A stretch of DNA of 64,000 nucleotides, from the NCBI GenBank assembly GCA_028285345.1, contig JANQPT010000037.1, positions 1 through 64,000 of the forward strand. Direction: 5' to 3'. How positions within the stretch are numbered: the stretch's first letter is position 1; every line of letters starts with the position of its first letter. A program made the translations under genes and the position numbers. The notes beneath the pieces are model-generated. The model had not been told where the DNA came from and did no database searches. It saw only the letters and a list, made by a program, of their open reading frames with translations. Positions 7,778-17,138 of the stretch are shown here, one piece after another. This DNA is from Planctomycetales bacterium (GTDB lineage Bacteria > Planctomycetota > Planctomycetia > Planctomycetales > Planctomycetaceae).

Positions 7778-8494
7778 TCAATCGAGCAACAAGCTCTGTT
7801 GCCGTTGGTTTTCCTCCCATTCGTTTGAGAAATCCGCCGAATCTCCCGCCCGGCGCTGCAACTCATCGAGCCAACTCTTCGTTTTGACTTTGGCCGTCCA
7901 GACCTCTTGTTGCGTCTTTCCTTTGCGGCGGCGGGTTGAGGTCACCCCTTTGGCAACAACGCCCTCGCCGACGGCATGCTTTCCTTCATAGACCTCGCGC
8001 ATAAATGTTCGGGTGAACTGACCTTCATAGACCACCTCCGCAATATCGAGATGTCCGAAGTGATCGCGGAAGTTGCCGGGCAACACGAAACCGCTCTCGA
8101 CGAGTAAGATGTCAATCAATTTCAGATCGCGCGCGTCTCCGGCGCTGTGCAGACCGGAAAATGTGTGCTCTCCGTAGTACTCACAGAATGCGACCAGAGA
8201 TTTTGTATTTCGATACTCCTTGTAACGGCGTATTGCGGCCAGAATCCCATCGGCATATTTCTGCATGAACAAACCGATCGCGGGGCCAAACAAGCGGTTT
8301 TGGGAATCGATCGTTCTCATTCGCGTGCCAAATTGACACCAGCGGTCCTGCTGCGTCCACTTGAATTGCAGGTTCGATCCGTCATATTTATGAAACGCAA
8401 GGCAAGGCTCGTCGATGACTGTTGAGACGGGGCCTTCGATTGACGGGAATCGCGCCAGTTGCGGCCGCTTTGGTGGTTTCGTCTTGCGATTCAT
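7778..8494 (-). CDS. ATP-dependent RNA ligase family protein
   Basis: A 238-residue covalent nucleotidyltransferase. Motif I is FHKYDGSN, with the probable adenylated Lys at residue 36. VAFCEYYGEHTFSG (101-114) fits motif III/IIIa, GEGVVAKG (176-183) fits motif IV and WTAKVKT (199-205) fits motif V. These are the nucleotidyltransferase motifs expected of an RNA-ligase domain, but there is little room for an extra C-terminal domain. Known relatives seal or repair RNA nicks. The gene converges on the deoxyribosyltransferase-like gene (32 bases between stops) and is divergent from the HD gene. No RtcA or Pnkp/Hen1-type partner is visible. The biological substrate is not evident from the sequence. 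Confidence 0.8.
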   Translation of the reverse strand: MNRKTKPPKRPQLARFPSIEGPVSTVIDEPCLAFHKYDGSNLQFKWTQQDRWCQFGTRMRTIDSQNRLFGPAIGLFMQKYADGILAAIRRYKEYRNTKSLVAFCEYYGEHTFSGLHSAGDARDLKLIDILLVESGFVLPGNFRDHFGHLDIAEVVYEGQFTRTFMREVYEGKHAVGEGVVAKGVTSTRRRKGKTQQEVWTAKVKTKSWLDELQRRAGDSADFSNEWEENQRQQSLLLD

Positions 8495-8612
8495 GGCCGA
8501 TCCTACTCAAAAAACCTGGAAAACAACTGATCCTCGACTCGACACAGCTTTTGCCGTAAGGTTCGCGTATTGCGACGGCCAGGCCGTCGGCTTGGTTTAG
8601 AATCGCCCCGCC

Positions 8613-9953
8613 ATGAAACACCCCCTCCTCGACATCCCTGAACTCGTCGGCCTGGACGCCAGTGCCGGGTTGTTGCGGATCCCCACCGAGCAGGACGTGC
8701 CGATTACGCCGCGGGTGAAGGCGATTATCGATACCGCCGAGTTTCGCCGGCTGGCGACGATTACGCAGTTGGGGCTGGTCAACCGCGTTTATCCCGGAGC
8801 GATGCACACGCGGTTTGAGCACGCGCTGGGCGTGTTTCACAACGCGCTCCGCTACCTGTGGCAGTTGGGACGCGACGAACGATTCTGCGCGCTGGTCGAT
8901 TCGCACTCCGCCGAAGTGCTGATGGTCGCGGCGCTGCTGCACGACTTGGGTCACTGGCCGTTTTGCCACCCGATCGAAGACATGCTGCTGGAGGACCTGC
9001 CCCCGCACGAGCATTTCGCGGCTCAGTTCTTGGCCGACGGCGGCGAACTAGCAGTCGTGCTCCGCGAGGTGTGGGGCATCGAGCCGGACGAAGTCATCGA
9101 CGTGCTCGTTGCGCGGACTGATTCGCCGCGCTTGCGGCTGCTGCGGTCGATCCTCTCGGGACCGATCGACATCGACAAGATGGATTACCTGGAGCGTGAC
9201 AGCCTGCATTGCGGCGTGCCGTACGGGCGGAATTTTGATAAGAGCCGGCTGATTCAATCGCTGCTGCTCAACGAAGCGGGGGACGGGCTGGCGATCAGCT
9301 ACAAGGGCAAGGCGGCGGCCGAATTGATGGTCTTTGCCCGCTACATCATGTTTTCTGAAGTGTACTGGCACCACACGGTCCGCTCGGCAACGTCGATGTT
9401 TGCGCGGGCGTTCTACGAGTTGCATCGCGAATTGGATCTCAAGCAAGTCTTCCGCACGAGCGAAGCAGACACGATTCATCTGCTGCGGCAACGCGCGGCG
9501 GGTCAACCGTGCGAAGGGCTATTGGAGGGCGTGTTTGGACCCCGGCGGCGGATCTACAAACGGGTCGCCGAACTGAGCCTGTACCAATCGCCGGAATTGT
9601 ACCAGCAGTTGGCGCGGCGGCCGTATCCCTTCTTGGTCGCCTGCACGGATGAATTGGCCCCGCTCTTCTCCGCCGCCCTTGGACGCAAAGTGGCCGGCAC
9701 CGACATCCTCCTCGACGCCCCCCCGCCGCACCGCGAGGTGGAATTCAACATCAAACTCTACTTCCCCAAGGAAAACGTCTACCGCCCGCTGAGCGAAGTC
9801 TCGCCGGTCGTGGCGTCACTGGCGAAGACGCAGTTTGACGATTACGTCAAGCGCGTGCGGCTGTTTGCGCGGCAGGAGATTGCGCGGGAATTGGCGGGGG
9901 TCGATGATTTACCGGCATTATTGCAGCGGGCGATTGAGCGGGCGGAAACCTAG
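8613..9953 (+). CDS. HD-domain phosphohydrolase, dNTPase-like
   Basis: A 446-residue HD-superfamily enzyme. RFEHALGVFHNA (H70) supplies the first metal ligand, ALLHDLGHWPFCH (H110-D111) the HD pair, and DIDKMDYLERDS (about residues 184-195) the distal Asp seen in SAMHD1/dGTPase-like HD proteins. Such proteins hydrolyse dNTPs or related nucleotides in the cytoplasm. No membrane segment is seen. The start at 8613 is the only well-placed ATG before MKHPLLDIPE. Its neighbours are nucleotide- and RNA-processing genes, consistent with nucleotide-pool control. The exact substrate cannot be read from the sequence. Confidence 0.85.
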   Translation: MKHPLLDIPELVGLDASAGLLRIPTEQDVPITPRVKAIIDTAEFRRLATITQLGLVNRVYPGAMHTRFEHALGVFHNALRYLWQLGRDERFCALVDSHSAEVLMVAALLHDLGHWPFCHPIEDMLLEDLPPHEHFAAQFLADGGELAVVLREVWGIEPDEVIDVLVARTDSPRLRLLRSILSGPIDIDKMDYLERDSLHCGVPYGRNFDKSRLIQSLLLNEAGDGLAISYKGKAAAELMVFARYIMFSEVYWHHTVRSATSMFARAFYELHRELDLKQVFRTSEADTIHLLRQRAAGQPCEGLLEGVFGPRRRIYKRVAELSLYQSPELYQQLARRPYPFLVACTDELAPLFSAALGRKVAGTDILLDAPPPHREVEFNIKLYFPKENVYRPLSEVSPVVASLAKTQFDDYVKRVRLFARQEIARELAGVDDLPALLQRAIERAET

Positions 9954-10145
9954 CCATCTATGGGCGGTCGCGGGCTCCATCTTGGAGCGTTGACTAACTG
10001 GTCTACTGTCACTGGATGGAAGCAGTTCTTCTGGCAGAAGATATAGGACTTGTATTCGCGCCCTGCAGCGTTGAAAATAAATGAGTGTGGCCCTCATCGA
10101 TTGTTCGGTTTCTTTCACGTCTGTCACTTGCGACAGGAGACTATC

Positions 10146-11402
10146 ATGGAGCAGCAGCGACTCGGCTCCGCGGCGCGGTTTGTTCGGCTGATGTTGGTCG
10201 CTTGGTTTAGTCTCGGGCTTGCGCTGGGCTGCGGCGGCGGCGATGCTGAGCAGTCGAACGAACTTAAGGGATCCGGCAATCAGGCCAAAAACGAGCTTGA
10301 TGGGCCGGAGAAGAAACCCCGTAAACGGGCCCGCAAACGAAGGACCTCGAACAAGAAACCGAAGAAAAAGAAGCGGGCCAAACCGCCGGGGATTCCGATT
10401 TCTCCGTTGGACGAGAATCAATTTGCCATCGCGGGGCACCTCGACAAATTTGAAGTGGCTGACCAACCGTATGACACTTCGGAATCTTTTTTGGCCGCTG
10501 TGCCCGATCCGGGGATGGACTCCTCCGACTTTCAGGTCGCCGGCACGCGCAAACGCGAACGAGGGAAATTGAAAGCACCGTTGCCGGATGGTTTTCAATG
10601 GGTTCGCTCGGCAGGAGTGAACGAGGCCGGTTTGCCGCACCAAATCATCTGTCAAAAGGATGAGTCGCTGATGGTCTTGATTCCTCCGGGAATCTATCGG
10701 CGGGGCACATCCGAGGACGTGCCCGGCGCAGGGCCAATGCATCAGGTTTTTGTCGACGCGTTTTATGTTGACGTTCATGAAGTAACGCACGCGCAGTACG
10801 ACGCCTACCGCTTGGATCTGCGCGAGAACCGGCAGCGCGTGCCGAAGGAACTGTCCTCAGATGGAATCCTGCAAATGCCCGCGACCGGCATGCGTTGGGG
10901 TGAGGCGCGGGCGTACGCGCGCTGGGCCGGCAAGGATCTCCCGACGGAGGCTGAGTGGGAAAAAGCGGCGCGCGGCAGCGACTCGTACAACTATCCCTGG
11001 GGCAACGGCAAACCGGTTTGGCATCGCACTCGCATTCCCGGTCAGATCGACGTGACCGGCAGTTTTCGCGGCGACATCAGTCCGTATGGAGTCCACGATA
11101 TGGCCGGCAACGCGCACGAGTGGTGCCAGGACTGGTATTCGCCCATGGCGTACGAGCTAGCGACGAAACGCGCAGTCGGAGGCACGTTACGCAACCCGCA
11201 GGGCCCGCAATCGGCCCAAGGCGCTGAGGATCGCAGTGCAAGAGTTATTCGCGGGGGCACCGACGGCTGGGAGCTTTGGAGGCGAACCGGCATCCCCATG
11301 GCCGAACGTTCACCCACCGTCGGCTTTCGCTGTGTATTGCGGCTGAACGCGACCGAAGAGGAAGACGAAGAAAAGCGCAAGAAACGCAATCGCGGTTTCT
11401 GA
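10146..11402 (+). CDS. Formylglycine-generating-enzyme-like (SUMF1) lipoprotein
   Basis: A 418-residue exported protein. LGLALGCGGG gives a lipobox with Cys29, so the mature protein is probably lipid-anchored. A very Lys/Arg-rich linker (about residues 55-80) follows. A SUMF1/FGE domain covers about residues 176-410: MVLIPPGIYRRG, DEVTH-like VHEVTHAQYDAY, DLPTEAEWEKAARG, the NAHEWCQDW box and VIRGGTDGW, ending VGFRCVL. FGE proper converts a sulfatase Cys to formylglycine, but many SUMF1-domain proteins in planctomycetes lack the active-site cysteines, and I cannot confirm a catalytic pair. GGAG at 10137-10140 fixes the start at 10146. It may be a binding rather than a catalytic protein. Confidence 0.8.
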   Translation: MEQQRLGSAARFVRLMLVAWFSLGLALGCGGGDAEQSNELKGSGNQAKNELDGPEKKPRKRARKRRTSNKKPKKKKRAKPPGIPISPLDENQFAIAGHLDKFEVADQPYDTSESFLAAVPDPGMDSSDFQVAGTRKRERGKLKAPLPDGFQWVRSAGVNEAGLPHQIICQKDESLMVLIPPGIYRRGTSEDVPGAGPMHQVFVDAFYVDVHEVTHAQYDAYRLDLRENRQRVPKELSSDGILQMPATGMRWGEARAYARWAGKDLPTEAEWEKAARGSDSYNYPWGNGKPVWHRTRIPGQIDVTGSFRGDISPYGVHDMAGNAHEWCQDWYSPMAYELATKRAVGGTLRNPQGPQSAQGAEDRSARVIRGGTDGWELWRRTGIPMAERSPTVGFRCVLRLNATEEEDEEKRKKRNRGF

Positions 11403-11503
11403 CACGCTTCGCAAACGACCGAAAAACTCCCCCCGCCGCAGACCTGCCTCTGCAAAACTGATATGATGGTGGGACAGGCGGGATATACGTGGAGAGGTCA
11501 ACG

Positions 11504-13678
11504 ATGCGGTGCGCGTGCTGGCTCATATTGCTCTGCTGTTGCATACCGGTTGGGACTGCCTGCGCGGAGGACGACTCCGAAACACATTGGGCTTTTCGTC
11601 GGCCAAAGCGCCCCGAGCCGCCGGCGCGAGACTCGCTCAAGCATGGCTCCCGCGTCCGTAATCCGATCGATCAGTTCGTTCTCAAGAAACTGCAGGAGGC
11701 GGAACTCGAACCCGCGCCCGAGGCGGAGCGCCGCGCGTTGGTGCGGCGGGCCTATTTTGACTTGCTCGGCCTGCCCCCGACGCCGGAACAGGTACAGAGC
11801 TTTGTTGATGATGACTCCCCCGATGCGTGGAACAAGCTGATCGACACGCTGCTCGCTTCAAAGCATTACGGCGAGCGGTGGGGCCGGCATTGGCTCGACG
11901 TTGCCCGTTACGCTGATAGCGGCGGTTACGAGACCGACATTTACTACCGCAATGCCTGGCGGTACCGCGACTACGTGGTCAAGAGTTTCAACGACGACAA
12001 GCCGTATCACACTTTCCTGCAGGAGCAGATCGCCGGGGACGAGATCTGGCCGGACAATCTCGATCTCGATCCCCGCCGCGTCTACATCGTCTCGGATGAA
12101 AAGCGGCGGCACCTCGAAGCGCGGATCGCGACTGGCTTTTATGCGCTTGGGCCGCGCGTCCACGAATCGGGGCTTGATGCCAAGCGGCTCAACTACGAAA
12201 CGATGACCGACTGGGTCGATACCACGGCGTCGGCCTTTATGGGGTTGACGCTGGCCTGTGCCCGCTGCCACGAGCACAAGTTCGATCCGTTCACCCAAGA
12301 AGATTACTTCTCGCTGCAGGCGATCTTCGCCTCCGCAAAGGAAGTCGAAATCCCGCTCTGGACCTCAATGGAAGAGGCGGACTGGCGGCAGAACTATCCC
12401 AAAATCTTGGCGGTCCAGGCAGCCCGTACTGCCTATCGCCAATTTGCCGCAAAGACCGGCGGGAAGAAACTCACGCCCGAACAAGACGCCGAACGCCGCA
12501 GGCTGCTGGAAGCGATTGCGCAGGCCGTGCTCAACCTGCCCGAAAAGGCGGCGGGGCAGGGGCCGGTCGATTACGACGGGCTGATGCACATCCCGGTGGC
12601 GAACGTTTTGGGACGGCGGCATCCCGCATTGATCAAACCGGTCTATTTGCTGGATCGCGGCGAATTGAGTCAGCCGCGCGAGCAGCAGTATCCGGCTCTG
12701 CCCGAAACGCTGGCGGAAAGTACCGGGGTCTCCTCGAAACTGTCTCGGCCGTTTGGCAGCCGCAAGGAATTTGCGAAATGGTTGGCCCGTCCCGATCACC
12801 CGCTGACCGCCCGTGTGATCGTTAATCGCGTCTGGCAATGGCACTTCGGACGGGGGATCGTCGAGACATCCAACGACTTCGGCATTATGGGCACGCCCCC
12901 CTCACATCCGGAGTTACTTGATTGGCTGGCCATACGGTTTACGGCCGACGGGTGGAGCATCAAAGAATTGCACCGCTTGATTATGAACTCCGCCACCTAC
13001 CGGCAGAGCAGCCGCTTTGGAACCGAGCGGCATTTGACGGTCGATCCGGACAATGAGTTGCTCTGGCGGATGAATCGGCGACGGTTGGAAGCCGAAGCGC
13101 TGTGGGATGCCGTCCACGCAACCGCCAGCACGATCAACTTGGCAATGGGCGGCCCCCCTGTCGTACCGCCGCTGGCAGGCGATGAGATTGCGGCATTGCG
13201 GGACAAGTGGCACTGGGTCGTCACCGCCGACCCAGCACAGCACACGCGGCGGGGGATCTATATCATTGTGCGCCGCAACTTCAAGTTTCCGATGTTCGAG
13301 GTGTTCGACACCCCGCTCACTTCGGCCAGTTGCCCCAAGCGCGATGTGACGACCGTCGCGCCGCAAGCGCTGTGGGGACTGAACAATCAACTGGTCTTTC
13401 GACAAGCCATCCATCTGGCCGCACGGGCCGTACGTGACGCGGGCGAAGATCCCGCCGCTCAGATCACCCGTGCGTGGAGCATCGTGCTGGGCCGACCGCC
13501 GACTGCCGAAGAACAGACATCGGCGTTGAAACTGCTGGCCGAGTTGGAGCAATCCTCCGGCGAACCAATCAAGGAATTGCCCAAATCATTGCAAGAGGTT
13601 CCGCCGGCGCGTGCAGCGGCATTGTCCAAGTTCTGTCTAACGCTGTTCAATCTCTCAGAGTTCGCATTCATCGACTGA
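11504..13678 (+). CDS. DUF1549/DUF1553 exported protein
   Basis: A 724-residue planctomycete-type protein. A signal peptide ([20 protein letters not shown]) leads to a DUF1549 region with [12 protein letters not shown] and [17 protein letters not shown], then [18 protein letters not shown] and [13 protein letters not shown]. The DUF1553 part has [21 protein letters not shown] and [17 protein letters not shown], with [10 protein letters not shown] near the end. Paralogues commonly carry an N-terminal cytochrome-like PSCyt1 domain and sit upstream of a DUF1501 gene; neither is present here. CARCH in the middle is a possible haem-binding CxxCH. GAGGT six bases before 11504 supports this start. 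The biochemical role of the family is not established. Confidence 0.85.
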   Translation: MRCACWLILLCCCIPVGTACAEDDSETHWAFRRPKRPEPPARDSLKHGSRVRNPIDQFVLKKLQEAELEPAPEAERRALVRRAYFDLLGLPPTPEQVQSFVDDDSPDAWNKLIDTLLASKHYGERWGRHWLDVARYADSGGYETDIYYRNAWRYRDYVVKSFNDDKPYHTFLQEQIAGDEIWPDNLDLDPRRVYIVSDEKRRHLEARIATGFYALGPRVHESGLDAKRLNYETMTDWVDTTASAFMGLTLACARCHEHKFDPFTQEDYFSLQAIFASAKEVEIPLWTSMEEADWRQNYPKILAVQAARTAYRQFAAKTGGKKLTPEQDAERRRLLEAIAQAVLNLPEKAAGQGPVDYDGLMHIPVANVLGRRHPALIKPVYLLDRGELSQPREQQYPALPETLAESTGVSSKLSRPFGSRKEFAKWLARPDHPLTARVIVNRVWQWHFGRGIVETSNDFGIMGTPPSHPELLDWLAIRFTADGWSIKELHRLIMNSATYRQSSRFGTERHLTVDPDNELLWRMNRRRLEAEALWDAVHATASTINLAMGGPPVVPPLAGDEIAALRDKWHWVVTADPAQHTRRGIYIIVRRNFKFPMFEVFDTPLTSASCPKRDVTTVAPQALWGLNNQLVFRQAIHLAARAVRDAGEDPAAQITRAWSIVLGRPPTAEEQTSALKLLAELEQSSGEPIKELPKSLQEVPPARAAALSKFCLTLFNLSEFAFID

Positions 13679-13745
13679 ATCGAAAACGACGGAATGTCGC
13701 AACGCAAAGAGAAAGAAATGCGTTGTTTTCACGTCGGCGTATCTG

Positions 13746-14044
13746 GAGATTCTCCGTAATTTGGTTCGTCGCGATCGAATTGATCGCAGTTTCCCGCTGG
13801 ACGATTGCTTTATTCTCTCCGCGCCTTTGCGCGCAATCGTCTGATGCGTCGAGTGGTTCTTGTCGCTGATTGAAAACGGCCGATCGCAGGCTCCACTGGT
13901 TTTGTCGTTGTCAATTCGCGACCCGGACCTGTCGCAAACCGCGACAGCACGTTGAGAACCTGCCTGTGGGACGATCTCCTTCCGAAACCACCGGGCAGAC
14001 GGCTTGCCCCGCTCGTGATTTCGGTCGACAAAGTCACTTTGTCG
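13746..14044. repeat. Cluster C: inverted repeats in the 13679-14213 gap
   Basis: The 535-base space between the DUF1549 gene and the next gene has no supported ORF but several perfect inverted repeats. These are GGAGA-T-TCTCC at 13746-13756, GCGATC/GATCGC at 13772-13788, and a nested pair with outer arms ACGATTGC/GCAATCGT (13801-13840) around GCGC-CTTT-GCGC. CTGTCGC-AAACC-GCGACAG at 13929-13947 and CGACAAAGT-C-ACTTTGTCG at 14026-14044 complete the set. The last two resemble units of the cluster upstream of csrA. The role is unknown. Confidence 0.5.
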
Positions 14045-14213
14045 ATCATTCCTCGGAACCTTTGATCGGCTGCGGTGTTGTTTAGGTACAAAACTCGCAC
14101 GCGCAAGCCGAGAAGGCGAGGACGGTTGCTCGTCAGATCACTTCTGGGTGGGATTCCGGAAGCTCTTTTCCATCGGCAAATCGGTCAATTTCACATCCAG
14201 CGAGGAGAAAAAC

Positions 14214-14930
14214 ATGCACCAGCGAAGATTATGGACGTTGTGGGCGGCGATTGCCGTCATCTTGGTGATCCAAGGCACGGCCGTCGCCCAAGATCAAAAT
14301 CAAAACCGCCGCGGGCGAAACCGCGGAGTGCGCGACCAGCTCTTGCGACTGCTCGGCGAAGAGAAGGTTCAAGACCATCTCAAACTGAGCGACGAACAAC
14401 TGGGGGCCGTGGAGAAAATCTCTGAAGAAGTCAGTAATGAAGGACGCGAACGGCGTGGAGGGCGGCGGAATTTCAGAAATCTGTCGGACGAGGAACGCCA
14501 GAAACTTCGTGAAGAGGCACAGAAACGTGCCCAGGAAATCAAAAAGAAGCTGGCCGGCGCTTTGTCGGAGAAACAGATGAACCGGTTGTCGGAAATCGCC
14601 ATTCAAGAACGAGGCGCCTCTGCACTCAATAATCCGGACGTCGCCGCCAAACTCAAACTGACGGACGACCAAAAGAAAAAGCTTGTGGAAGTCGGGCGGG
14701 AAAACCGCCAAAAAATGAGGGCCGCATTCAGCGAGGGGCGCGGCGGCGACCGTCAGGCGATGCGTGAAAAGTTCACCAAGCTGCGAGAAGAGGCGCACAA
14801 GGCCCTGCTGGCCGTCTTGACCAAAGATCAGCAAGCGCAATTCGAAAAAATGAAGGGCGAGAAGTTCGACCTCCCACAACGCAGACGCGGTGGAGGGCGT
14901 CGAGGGCGACGACCGTCCAACGACACCTGA
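14214..14930 (+). CDS. Exported helical protein, Spy/LTxxQ-like
   Basis: A 238-residue protein. A signal peptide ends near AVAQ (residue 25/26). The remainder is highly charged and helical, with repeated LSDEQLGAVEKI, LTDDQKKKLVEV and LTKDQQAQFEKM segments separated by Arg/Gly-rich stretches. The L-T/S-x-x-Q pattern recalls periplasmic CpxP/Spy-type proteins, but overall similarity is weak and this type is common and uncharacterised in planctomycetes. GAGGAG upstream fixes the ATG at 14214. The terminator at 14968 indicates a monocistronic transcript. A periplasmic chaperone or stress role is only a suggestion. Confidence 0.65.
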   Translation: MHQRRLWTLWAAIAVILVIQGTAVAQDQNQNRRGRNRGVRDQLLRLLGEEKVQDHLKLSDEQLGAVEKISEEVSNEGRERRGGRRNFRNLSDEERQKLREEAQKRAQEIKKKLAGALSEKQMNRLSEIAIQERGASALNNPDVAAKLKLTDDQKKKLVEVGRENRQKMRAAFSEGRGGDRQAMREKFTKLREEAHKALLAVLTKDQQAQFEKMKGEKFDLPQRRRGGGRRGRRPSNDT

Positions 14931-14967
14931 GCAATAACACGCTGATGCCATCTCCGCAGCTGCATCT

Positions 14968-14999
14968 GCCGGCGGGCCGCCATTTGGCAGCCCGCCGGC
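14968..14999 (+). terminator. Strong GC-rich hairpin after the Spy-like gene
   Basis: Ten-base arms GCCGGCGGGC and GCCCGCCGGC pair perfectly around a 12-base loop, 38 bases past the stop codon. There is no long T tract, so it may act as a weak terminator or as an mRNA 3' stabiliser. Confidence 0.6.
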
Positions 15000-15304
15000 T
15001 TCGGTTTGCCAAGTGTCCATCTGCGAAATTCCGCCGAAAAAGGACTCCGCCGCAGGCTGGAAGGGCAGCGCCCTCTCCGTTGCAGGATTCGATCTCATCA
15101 GGAGGCGACTGGCGGTATATCCTTGCTCGCCCGACCGTTCCCGCCGACGTATAATGGGCGTTGAAATCGACCAGACCGATGAGGCCGGATTTCAGCCGAA
15201 CTGTAAAGATCTCGCCGCCAATGACGAATCGATTGATATCGATTCAGGTCTGAGTCGAGAGAACGCGATCTGATTTGCGGCAAAATACACGGCGAGGAAT
15301 GACC

Positions 15305-17002
15305 ATGCCCCACGGTATTCCAACCCCCGACGATTCACAGCACCAGTTCGAGGCGCAAAGCCCCTCCGACGGCAGCAACGGAAACGGTCGTTTCTGCCCC
15401 TGGCAAAACCTCGGCCGCGAGCATTCGTCGATGCTCTCGGCAGAAAACGTCTCGCTGCTGCATGTCCGTTTGAAGTTTGCGGCGTCGTTGATGTTTCTGG
15501 GATTTGCGGTCTTCATGCCGTTCACGCTCGTGTTTTGGCCGGCTCAAAACCCGCATGCTTCGCAGATCTTCATTGGCCAAGTGTTGACCACTCTGGGAAT
15601 GGGCGCACTTGCGTGGCTGCTGTGGAGCCGGTGGAAGCCGACCGAGTGCCAATTGCGGTCGGTCGAATCGGGTGTCTTCGGCCTAGCGGCGGCATATTTC
15701 GTTTGGGCGCAATACCTGACCGCTTGCTGGTGCGGCGGCCATGCCGAAATGAACGAATACGCCCGCGCTTTCCCTGCGGAGTCGACGCTCTACTGGGTGA
15801 CGCTGATCTATGTCTACGGACTGTACATCCCCAACACCTGGAAGCGGGCCGCGGTTGTCACCGGATTAATGGTCATTGCGCCGCTGGGGGTGACCGGGGG
15901 CATGGCGTTGGCCTATCCCAACTTTGCGGCGCTGTTGTCCGAGGGTTATTTGGTCTATATGACGCTTTGGTTGTCGCTCGCCGCACTGGCCGCCGTCTAT
16001 GGTTCGCACAAGATCGGCAGTCTGCAACGAGAAGTCGCGGCGGCGCGTCAGATTGGATCGTATGTGCTCCGAAAGAAACTTGGCTCCGGCGGCATGGGCG
16101 AGGTCTACCTCGCCGAACATCGCCTGCTCAAACGGCCCTGCGCCGTCAAGTTAATCCGCCCCGAACGGGCCGGTGATCCGGAGGCGATCGCCCGGTTTGA
16201 AAGCGAGGTTCAAGCCGCTGCGAAATTGACGCATCTTAACACAATTGAGATCTACGATTACGGACATGCCGACGACGGCACGTTTTATTACGCGATGGAG
16301 TACCTGCCGGGATTGAGCCTGCAGGAATTGGTGGAGCGATACGGCAAGTTGCCCCCCGGACGCGTGATCCATTTGCTTACGCAAGTCGCATCGGCATTGC
16401 GCGAGGCACACGAGAGCGGCCTGGTGCATCGCGACATCAAACCGGGAAACATTTTCGCCGCACAACGGGGCGGGGTGTATGACGTGGCCAAACTGCTCGA
16501 TTTTGGGCTCGTCAAATCGTCCTTGCCGACCGATGCGTCGCCGGATTTGACGATGGAAGGTGCACTGGTCGGCTCGCCGTTGTATGCGCCGCCGGAAACA
16601 GTAACGGGCGACCATGCCGCCGATGGTCGCAGCGATATCTATTCGCTGGGAGCGGTCGCCTATTACCTGTTGACCGCCCGGCCTGTATTCACTGAGGTCA
16701 AACCGATCAAAGCGCTCTTTGCGCACGTGCACCAAGAGGTCGTACCGCCCTCGGAATATGCCGACGAGATTCCTGCCGACTTGGAACAGGTCGTCTTGCG
16801 GTGTCTGGCGAAATCACCGGAAGACCGTTTCGCCACCGCTGTCGATCTCGAGGCGGCGCTTTCGTTGTGCGGTGACGCCGAGAGTTGGACGGCTGAGACC
16901 GCCCGCCGCTGGTGGTCCGAGATCCCCGAAGAACCTGCGATGCCGCAGGAAATGGCTGCGACGGAGATGCCGGAAGCGACGTTGTTGGAAGTGCAGATCT
17001 AG
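15305..17002 (+). CDS. Membrane Ser/Thr protein kinase (Hanks type)
   Basis: A 565-residue protein. The N-terminal half (about residues 57-235) holds around six hydrophobic segments. A PknB-like kinase domain occupies about residues 249-510: the glycine loop LGSGGMGEVYLA, AVKLIRPE (ATP-binding Lys), HRDIKPGN near residue 374, LLDFGLVK and SPLYAPPE. All catalytic residues are present. The order 'membrane region first, kinase last' differs from most PknB proteins, whose kinase is N-terminal. ATGs lie at 15299 and 15305; GAGG at 15293-15296 is better spaced for 15305. A TATAAT at 15150 could be a -10, but I see no matching -35. The membrane part may be a sensor; the ligand is unknown. Confidence 0.85.
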   Translation: MPHGIPTPDDSQHQFEAQSPSDGSNGNGRFCPWQNLGREHSSMLSAENVSLLHVRLKFAASLMFLGFAVFMPFTLVFWPAQNPHASQIFIGQVLTTLGMGALAWLLWSRWKPTECQLRSVESGVFGLAAAYFVWAQYLTACWCGGHAEMNEYARAFPAESTLYWVTLIYVYGLYIPNTWKRAAVVTGLMVIAPLGVTGGMALAYPNFAALLSEGYLVYMTLWLSLAALAAVYGSHKIGSLQREVAAARQIGSYVLRKKLGSGGMGEVYLAEHRLLKRPCAVKLIRPERAGDPEAIARFESEVQAAAKLTHLNTIEIYDYGHADDGTFYYAMEYLPGLSLQELVERYGKLPPGRVIHLLTQVASALREAHESGLVHRDIKPGNIFAAQRGGVYDVAKLLDFGLVKSSLPTDASPDLTMEGALVGSPLYAPPETVTGDHAADGRSDIYSLGAVAYYLLTARPVFTEVKPIKALFAHVHQEVVPPSEYADEIPADLEQVVLRCLAKSPEDRFATAVDLEAALSLCGDAESWTAETARRWWSEIPEEPAMPQEMAATEMPEATLLEVQI

Positions 17003-17138
17003 GCGCCTGCCATTCTCTGCTGCACTGTCCGCCTGCTGATGTGCTGGCATTCGCTGCTGAGAATGCGTATGTTCGATGAGTTCGGCGCTCGGACGTCTGT
17101 TGAACATCACGCACCACTTGCCGCAAGGGCGTCTCTCA

